Positions 55,180 through 64,000 of a stretch of 64,000 nucleotides of DNA are shown in pieces. The stretch spans positions 1,922,001 to 1,986,000 of the forward strand of contig NZ_CP142208.1 of assembly GCF_036865545.1 (NCBI RefSeq). Reading direction: 5' to 3'. Position 1 is the stretch's first letter. Every line of letters starts with the position of its first letter. Under the pieces are notes generated by a model. The model made no database searches and was not told where the DNA came from. It was given only the letters and a program-made list of their open reading frames with translations. The stretch comes from Erwinia sp. E_sp_B01_1 (lineage in GTDB: Bacteria; Pseudomonadota; Gammaproteobacteria; Enterobacterales; Enterobacteriaceae). A program made the translations under genes and the position numbers.

Positions 55180-55440
55180 GACCTTGCCACCTGAACAAAC
55201 AGGCAACCAGCTTTAGAGCTACCAGCCAACCACTCTCCCCGACCTTGCCACCTGAACAAACAGGCAACCAGCCTTAGAGCTACCAGCCAAACACTCTCCC
55301 CGACCTTGCCACCTGAACAAACAGGCAACCAGCTTGAGAGCTACCAGCCAACCACTCTCCCCAACCCTGCCACCTGAACAAACAGGCAACCAGCTTTAGA
55401 GCTACCAGCCAAACACTCTCCCCAACCCTGCCACCTTAAC
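55170..55440. repeat. Tandem 61-bp repeat array, four full units and a partial fifth
   Basis: Units begin with CACTCTCCCC at 55170, 55231, 55292, 55353 and 55414, an exact 61-bp period. Each contains TTGCCACCTG-AACAAA-CAGGCAACC, a local inverted repeat, and ends TACCAGCCAAC or TACCAGCCAAA. Copies differ by a few substitutions only, so expansion is recent or homogenised. The last copy breaks off after CCACCT. There is no open frame through it and no variable spacers, so it is not CRISPR. Confidence 0.93.
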
Positions 55441-55466
55441 CTTCAGAAGACCCGCCCGCAGGATCG

Positions 55467-55490
55467 GAAAAGGGCCCGGCTGGGCCCTTT
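55467..55490 (-). terminator. Terminator of the porin gene
   Basis: Stem AAAGGGCCC / GGGCCCTTT with a four-base loop, 56 bp downstream of the porin stop in its direction. On the minus strand the stem is followed by a short T-run. Confidence 0.85.
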
Positions 55491-55545
55491 GGATAATCCC
55501 CTTCCATCGACACAGGCAGAAGAGGCTGAGGGGTTCACTCTCCGA

Positions 55546-56613
55546 TCAGAACTGGTAAGTCAGACCCACTGCAGTGATGTCATCATCCGCCAGACCCAGC
55601 GCGTTATCGCTGTCCAGCAGATTGATGCGGTATTCGGTATAGAACACCATGTTCTTGTTGAAGTAATAGTTGGCACCCACGCTGACATACTTGTAAATGT
55701 CCGCACTGCCAATATCTTCAATATCCTTAGCCCTGGAAGAAACATAGGCCAGAGAAGGGCGGAAACCGTTAATAAACTGATACTGCGCCACGACTTCAAA
55801 ATTCTGCGCTTTATTGGCAAAACCCCCACTGATTGGGGTCGCATTATGCGTCTGGCCATATATTGCCGCCAGATAAATCTGGTTAGCATCATACTTAATC
55901 GCCGTGGCCCATAATTCCGCACGATCGCCTTCTCCACGCGCTGCCTGATTCTGGGCCGTCGTGCGATCAATGTTGGCATATGCGCCCGTCAGACTCAGAC
56001 CGAAATCAAAATCATAAGCTAAAGAGGTGGCATAACCATCTCCATTTGCACGGCGCACGGTATTGGTCCCGCTACGCTCATTCTTGCCCTGATACTGGGC
56101 CGCCACGCTCAGCCCATCAACCAGACCGAAGAAATTACTGTTACGCCAGGTCGCCACGCCGGTCGAGCGACCCGCCAGGAAAGCATCTGTATAAGCAGAG
56201 TCGCCACCAAATTTCGGCAGCATATCGGTGTAGGCCAGCGCATCGTAAATCAGGCCATAGTTACGGCCATAGTCAAATGAACCCACATCACCAAACTTCA
56301 GGCCTGCATAGCCCAGACGGGTTTTATTGCCGGTCTGAGCATCATCGCCTTCGGAATTATTCAACTGGAATTGATATTCCCAGCGGCCATAGCCAGTCAA
56401 CCTGTCGGTAATTTGTGTCTGGCCTTTAAAGCCCAGACGGGCATAGCTGACGTCGCCATTATTAGCGTCATCTGAGGAGAAAAAGTGACCGGCGTTAACC
56501 TTACCGGTGAGATCCAGTTTATTAGACTCTTTGTTATAAATCTCAGCGGCGTTAACGCTGCTAATCCCGAGGAGGGCAGGAATAGCCCATACCAGAAAAT
56601 TACGCTTCATCAT
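55546..56613 (-). CDS. OmpC/OmpF-type general porin
   Basis: Outer-membrane trimeric porin of 355 residues from 56613; the second Met of [22 protein letters not shown] may be the real start, and an upstream extension is discarded. AGGGA lies 6 bp ahead. The mature protein begins [23 protein letters not shown] and shows the porin pattern of alternating strands, loop 3 around [14 protein letters not shown], and the terminal strand ending VGLTYQF with C-terminal Phe. Many porins of this type exist, so no specific symbol is given. The upstream region has an OmpR-like site. Confidence 0.93.
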   Translation of the reverse strand: MMKRNFLVWAIPALLGISSVNAAEIYNKESNKLDLTGKVNAGHFFSSDDANNGDVSYARLGFKGQTQITDRLTGYGRWEYQFQLNNSEGDDAQTGNKTRLGYAGLKFGDVGSFDYGRNYGLIYDALAYTDMLPKFGGDSAYTDAFLAGRSTGVATWRNSNFFGLVDGLSVAAQYQGKNERSGTNTVRRANGDGYATSLAYDFDFGLSLTGAYANIDRTTAQNQAARGEGDRAELWATAIKYDANQIYLAAIYGQTHNATPISGGFANKAQNFEVVAQYQFINGFRPSLAYVSSRAKDIEDIGSADIYKYVSVGANYYFNKNMVFYTEYRINLLDSDNALGLADDDITAVGLTYQF

Positions 56614-56702
56614 CAAATGTCCCTGTAAAAAATTTATAGTTAAAGGCGTCGAAATGCGCCGGATAAGAAAATGACACAACTCAATATGTCATAAAAACTA
56701 AA

Positions 56703-56726
56703 TATATGTAACATTTTGTAAAATAT
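56703..56726 (-). promoter_or_regulatory. OmpR-like binding site of the porin promoter
   Basis: On the minus strand the sequence reads TATTTTACAAAATGTTACAT, close to E. coli OmpR sites (TTTACTTTTTGTTACATATT). It lies about 90-113 bp upstream of the porin ATG, a usual distance. Call rests on resemblance only. Confidence 0.5.
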
Positions 56727-57438
56727 ACTCTTCTATCATCATTTTCGATGATGTTTAGTATTTGTTTAACTTACCTATGCATTTTTCTTATTTTTATAAT
56801 TGCGGGTATTAATGACAATTAAAATCATAATTTATTGATTTTACTGTTTTTTATTCCATATCAGCGTTTTGTATACATCTTGAGGATTTAACGATCTCAG
56901 GAGCGATGCGCGGGTGAAGGGAGTTTTTTGTTCAATAACAAAAAATGAATATCGACATGATGAATAAATTATTGCCATTTTTCATTTATTGGTTGTATCT
57001 GAATATTTCTGCTTATTAAGTGAGCATTAAAATAATGTAACTGATTTAGGGTGTTATTATTTTTCTGGATATTATTATTTTCAGGTGAAATTCTCGCCGC
57101 AGTTAATTTTTAAATGCCAGGGTCAGGAAAAGAGGAGGGCTGGATGAAAAAACTTGAGCCGGAGTTTTCTTTGCGTCAGTCAGATAACCTTTTAGTAAAA
57201 CCTGTAAGCCGAAACGAACACCCTCATTGCTGCTCAAGTCAGTCCTTTCATCCCTGACATTCACCTCAGATAACGCCCTGTTCTGGTGCGCAATGCGCAA
57301 AAAGGGTGCGCTAAATGCCTCTTTTTAAAACCTAATTCCGGCATTGATCACAAAAGCGATATTTTATTTTCCCTTTGCATAATTCCTCTCTTTTTTATTC
57401 GGCAAACCTCTGCCTGTCGCGAACTTATTCACTTTATA

Positions 57439-57453
57439 TGCATATTTTGTGCA
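57439..57453. promoter_or_regulatory. NtrC-type site upstream of astC
   Basis: TGCATATTTTGTGCA, a palindromic match to the NtrC consensus TGCAC-N5-GTGCA with one mismatch. It is about 67 bp upstream of the sigma-54 -24 element of the ast operon. Confidence 0.6.
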
Positions 57454-57519
57454 TAGCGTCAGGGCGTAAGTTATTGATATCAGGTGGTCACGTTTGATTT
57501 ATGCACTTTTATCGCTGGC

Positions 57520-57535
57520 TGGCACGAAGCATGCA
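57520..57535 (+). promoter_or_regulatory. Sigma-54 promoter of the ast operon
   Basis: TGGCACGAAGCATGCA, with TGGCACG exact at -24 and GC correctly spaced at -12. The expected transcript start is near 57547, about 75 bp before the astC ATG. E. coli astC is also sigma-54/NtrC controlled. Confidence 0.85.
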
Positions 57536-57622
57536 AATTACAGTACAGCTGCAATGAATCATTTCATTAACATTATTCAAACTTTTAAGTTACCTGCCCG
57601 TGAGCAGAAAACAGAGGCCGTT

Positions 57623-58839
57623 ATGAAACCGTCAGTATCTCGCGAAAATTTCGATCAGTGGATTGTCCCAACTTACGCGCCTGCGAACTTTGTACCGGTT
57701 CGGGCAGAAGGGTCAACGTTGTGGGATCAGCAGGGAAAATCGTATATCGATTTTGCAGGTGGGATTGCGGTGAATGCACTGGGCCATGCTCATCCCGATT
57801 TACAACTGGCATTGCAGCAACAGGCCGCTCTGCTGTGGCATACCGGCAACGGTTACACTAACGAACCGATTTTACGCCTGGCAAAACAGCTGATCGACGC
57901 CACCTTTGCCGATCGGGTTTTCTTCTGTAACTCGGGGGCTGAAGCCAACGAAGCTGCCCTTAAGCTGGCTCGTAAAGCGGCACACGATGGGGCTGGAGAG
58001 AACAAAAGCGGCATCGTCGCCTTTAAAAATGCTTTCCACGGTCGCACGCTGTTTACCGTCTCAGCGGGGGGACAACCAGCCTATTCGAAAGATTTCGCAC
58101 CACTGCCGGCTGGCATTCAACATGCTGTCTATAACGATCTGGCATCCGCTGCCGAACTCATCAACGACCAGACCTGTGCGGTTATTGTCGAACCTATTCA
58201 GGGCGAGGGCGGAGTGGTTCCTGCTGAACCAGCTTTCCTTCGTGGCCTGCGCGAACTTTGCGACAAACACCAGGCACTGCTGATTTTTGACGAAGTTCAG
58301 AGCGGGGTGGGCCGTACTGGTTCGCTCTATGCCTATATGCATTACGGCGTAACGCCGGATGTGCTGACCACCGCCAAGGCGCTGGGCGGCGGCTTCCCGA
58401 TGGGCGCAATGCTGACCACGGAAAAGCTGTCGGCGGTGATGGGGGTGGGCACCCACGGCACCACCTATGGCGGAAACCCGCTGGCAGGAGCCGTAGGTGG
58501 CAAGGTCATGGAGCTCATTAATCGCCCTGAAGTTCTGGAGGGGGTGGCTGAACGTCATCAGTGGTTCGTTGATGGCCTGAACGACATCAATTCACGTCTG
58601 CATCTGTTCAGTGAAATTCGCGGTCTTGGCCTGCTGATCGGCTGTGTGCTGAATCAGGATTACAACGGCCAGGCAAAACTGTTTAACCAGGCTGCAGCTA
58701 AGGAAGGCTTAATGGTGCTGATAGCGGGCGCCAGCGTGATCCGTTTTGCCCCTTCGCTGATTATTTCTGAGCAGGAAGTGAAAGAGGGACTGGCGCGGTT
58801 CGAAACGGCCTGTCGCGCCGTGACGGAAGGGGCCAGATT

Positions 58840-58843
<4 letters not shown>
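57623..58843 (+). CDS. astC: Succinylornithine transaminase
   Basis: Third step of the arginine succinyltransferase pathway: transfers the amino group of succinylornithine to 2-oxoglutarate, giving succinylglutamate semialdehyde. 406 residues, the same as E. coli AstC, with start [16 protein letters not shown] after GAGG; the frame is open upstream through the sigma-54 promoter but that is not used. PLP-fold markers: [44 protein letters not shown] and the Schiff-base Lys in [14 protein letters not shown]. The stop overlaps astA. Confidence 0.96.
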
Positions 58844-62665
<3,822 letters not shown>

Positions 62666-62676
62666 TCACGGATGAA

Positions 62677-62702
62677 GCGGGGCGCACAACATCGCGCCCC
62701 GC
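62677..62702 (+). other. Strong hairpin between astB and astE
   Basis: Perfect 9-bp stem GCGGGGCGC / GCGCCCCGC, loop of eight bases, no T-run. It lies in the 75-bp astB-astE gap of an otherwise overlapping operon, so it may act as an mRNA processing or stability barrier, or a partial stop, before astE. Confidence 0.75.
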
Positions 62703-62740
62703 CCTAATGAAGGAGCAGAAACCCATAACAAGGAGAACTC

Positions 62741-63742
62741 ATGCAGGATTTCCTGACCCAGACCCTCAGTGCAGAGCCACCTGAACAGCTCTCAGGCCTT
62801 AATGACCAGCTAAGCTGGCAATGGCTTGATGAGGGGATCCTGGAAATGACGCCAGTCAACGCCTCTTCGCAGGCCCTGGTGATTTCAGCCGGTATACACG
62901 GCAATGAAACGGCGCCGGTTGAGATACTGAACAGCCTGGTCAGCCAGCTGCTGGCGGGAGAGCGCGCGCTGTTGCCCCGTCTGCTGGTCATTTACGGCAA
63001 CCCGGCCGCATTACGTGCCGACAAACGTTACCTGCGCTGTGACATCAACCGGATGTTCGGCGGCCGCTGGCAACAGTATGAAGACTGCCCGGAAGCGCGG
63101 CGCGCCTGGCGGCTGGAGCAGGCGATGGAAACCTTCTGGCAGGCTGGCAGCAGTGAAGAGATCCGCTGGCACCTGGATATGCATACGGCAATACGCGGGT
63201 CCTACCATACGCGGTTTGGTGTGATGCCCCGCCGCGAAACGCCGTGGCCGGAAGATTTCCTTCACTGGCTTGCCGCCGCAGGTCTGGAAGCCCTGGTGTT
63301 TCATCGCTCAGCGGGCGGGACTTTCACCCATTACAGCTGCCAGCATTTTAACGCGGCGAGCTGCACGCTTGAACTGGGTAAAGCCCTGCCGTTTGGCAGC
63401 AACGATCTCACGCAGTTCAGTGCGACGCACGCGGCACTGGCCGCGGTTCTCTCTGGTGAAGCATTGCCAGAGGTGACGGAAATGCCACGGCGGTATCGGG
63501 TCTCCCAACAGATTACCCGCCACACTGAAGCATTCAGGCTGCATATGAGCGGAGAAACGCTGAATTTTACTGCCTTCCCCCAGGGGACCCTGCTGGCTGA
63601 AGATGGCGAACAGCGGTTTTACGTTCAGCAGGCCAGAGAATATGTGATGTTCCCTAATCCCAACGTTGCACCTGGTCAGCGAGCGGGGCTGATGCTGGTG
63701 GAAGATAATGCCCATAATGAGGCTTTAAGTTCCGGACAGTAA
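62741..63742 (+). CDS. astE: Succinylglutamate desuccinylase
   Basis: Last step: hydrolyses succinylglutamate to glutamate and succinate. Zinc-dependent member of the M14-like AstE/AspA family, 333 residues (E. coli about 322). Metal ligands His53 and Glu56 in GIHGNETAPVE and a His in WHLDMHTAIRGSYHTRFG; substrate segment KRYLRCDINRMFGG. Start follows AAGGAGAACTC. It is the only ast gene not overlapping its neighbour. Confidence 0.96.
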   Translation: MQDFLTQTLSAEPPEQLSGLNDQLSWQWLDEGILEMTPVNASSQALVISAGIHGNETAPVEILNSLVSQLLAGERALLPRLLVIYGNPAALRADKRYLRCDINRMFGGRWQQYEDCPEARRAWRLEQAMETFWQAGSSEEIRWHLDMHTAIRGSYHTRFGVMPRRETPWPEDFLHWLAAAGLEALVFHRSAGGTFTHYSCQHFNAASCTLELGKALPFGSNDLTQFSATHAALAAVLSGEALPEVTEMPRRYRVSQQITRHTEAFRLHMSGETLNFTAFPQGTLLAEDGEQRFYVQQAREYVMFPNPNVAPGQRAGLMLVEDNAHNEALSSGQ

Positions 63743-63771
63743 TTCAGCTTCATTAAAAGACGGAATAAACA

Positions 63772-63803
63772 GGGCGATTCTCAGAAGGATCGCCCAATAT
63801 TTT
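63772..63803 (+). terminator. Terminator-like hairpin after astE
   Basis: GGGCGATTC pairs with GGATCGCCC (nine pairs, one G-U) around a six-base loop, followed by AATATTTT. It is 30 bp downstream of astE, the end of the operon. The remaining 200 bases to the window edge show nothing I recognise. Confidence 0.78.
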
Positions 63804-64000
63804 ACCTTAGCCTGATTCTTTTACTATTACCCCGGCCCGTGAGGCGCTTCTTATTCCGGCAGCCTGTTAATCTGATGCTTACTTTTCCCTTTCCCGATCC
63901 TGCCAGCCATATTACACTTCTCCATAATTCCTGCTTTAATCGTTATAAATTCATATCTGTTAGCAATTCCTCACGATAATCTTCGCATTCTCTCCATGAT

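Larger units (their letters stand above)
54745..55545. other. Repeat-rich non-coding region between bestrophin-like and porin genes
   Basis: About 800 bp without a credible gene (overlapping open frames here are repeat shadows). From left to right: a degenerate and two clear 42-bp units; a 94-bp palindromic element; unstructured sequence; a 104-bp palindromic element; four and a half tandem 61-bp units; the porin terminator. No conserved protein-coding signal, and no insertion-sequence ends or transposase. Confidence 0.85.
56614..57622. other. Long AT-rich intergenic region between porin and astC
   Basis: About 1 kb, strongly AT-rich from 56690 to 57110. It contains the porin leader and promoter with an OmpR-like site, then the NtrC-type box and sigma-54 promoter of ast. 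A 65-codon open frame on the minus strand (57103-57300) has no initiation signal or recognisable product and I do not call it. The stretch 56730-57430 holds nothing else I recognise; a regulatory RNA cannot be excluded. Confidence 0.6.

Noticed and set aside
54995..55267. Minus-strand open frames of 68 and 90 codons across element B and the 61-bp repeats
   Set aside because: Two different frames are open through the same repeat, with periodic peptides; typical of repeat DNA lacking stops and not of a gene.
55170..55440. Possible CRISPR array
   Set aside because: The 61-bp units repeat without spacers between them and there are no cas genes nearby; it is a plain tandem array.
57103..57300. 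65-codon minus-strand open frame between porin and astC
   Set aside because: No ribosome binding site and no recognisable product, and it lies in AT-rich regulatory DNA; not called as a gene.
57494..57622. N-terminal extension of AstC
   Set aside because: The open frame passes through the sigma-54 promoter; the ATG at 57623 gives the same length as E. coli AstC and has a Shine-Dalgarno sequence.

Overview
The window is a piece of a gammaproteobacterial chromosome of the order Enterobacterales. The block prs-ispE-lolB-hemA-prfA-prmC-sirB2-sirB1-kdsA-chaA-chaB-chaC (1-10.5 kb) has the gene order and near-identical protein lengths of Escherichia coli. Family Erwiniaceae (Erwinia/Pantoea type) is my best guess, from the partial type VI secretion (T6SS)-like locus, the NasFED-type nitrate uptake and the overall divergence from E. 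coli. This is inference from remembered gene content, not a database result.

Layout. (1) 1-10.5 kb: conserved housekeeping genes. (2) 10.6-19.7 kb, minus strand: a compact operon encoding a Ser/Thr kinase, an unrecognised exported protein, a PP2C phosphatase, an FHA protein, TagF, a short TssM, TssL fused to OmpA and an SH3-like lipoprotein. It has the T6SS phosphorylation switch and inner-membrane parts but no sheath, tube, baseplate or ClpV gene. (3) 20.1-32.1 kb, plus strand: nitrate assimilation. NasR is followed by a sigma-54 promoter with an NtrC-type box and an ANTAR-type two-hairpin leader ending in a terminator. Next come an ABC nitrate importer, a very large NasC-NasB-NirD fusion nitrite reductase, nitrate reductase NasA and CobA, which supplies the siroheme precursor. 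(4) 32.3-41 kb: zinT behind a Zur-type operator, then kdpFABCDE behind a KdpE-like box. (5) 41.0-51.4 kb: a DeoR-family regulator with an apparent frameshift, divergent from a carbohydrate operon (split transketolase, two SDR dehydrogenases, a ribose-type ABC importer with a DUF2291 lipoprotein, and an FGGY kinase). (6) 51.4-56.6 kb: a YbhB-like protein, the ychO invasin-like gene, a bestrophin-like channel, a repeat-rich non-coding segment of about 0.8 kb, and an OmpC/OmpF-type porin. (7) 57.5-63.7 kb: the complete astCADBE arginine succinyltransferase operon behind a sigma-54 promoter.

From memory, E. coli has chaC and ychO almost adjacent (with ychN), leading into narLXK. Here about 41.7 kb separates them, so regions 2-5 look like lineage-specific material placed between two conserved markers. 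Nitrogen control recurs: nas and ast both have sigma-54 elements with correct GG/GC spacing and upstream GCAC-type palindromes.

Points deserving attention: two genes (ispE and the deoR-like regulator) each appear one base out of frame at a G/C6 run, which may be real or a sequencing artefact. The nas leader carries a textbook ANTAR target. The T6SS-like module lacks an injection apparatus. The sugar operon has no isomerase but has two dehydrogenases. Four tandem-repeat arrays or palindromic elements occupy intergenic DNA, including two hairpins of about 100 bp that share an inverted 12-bp core.
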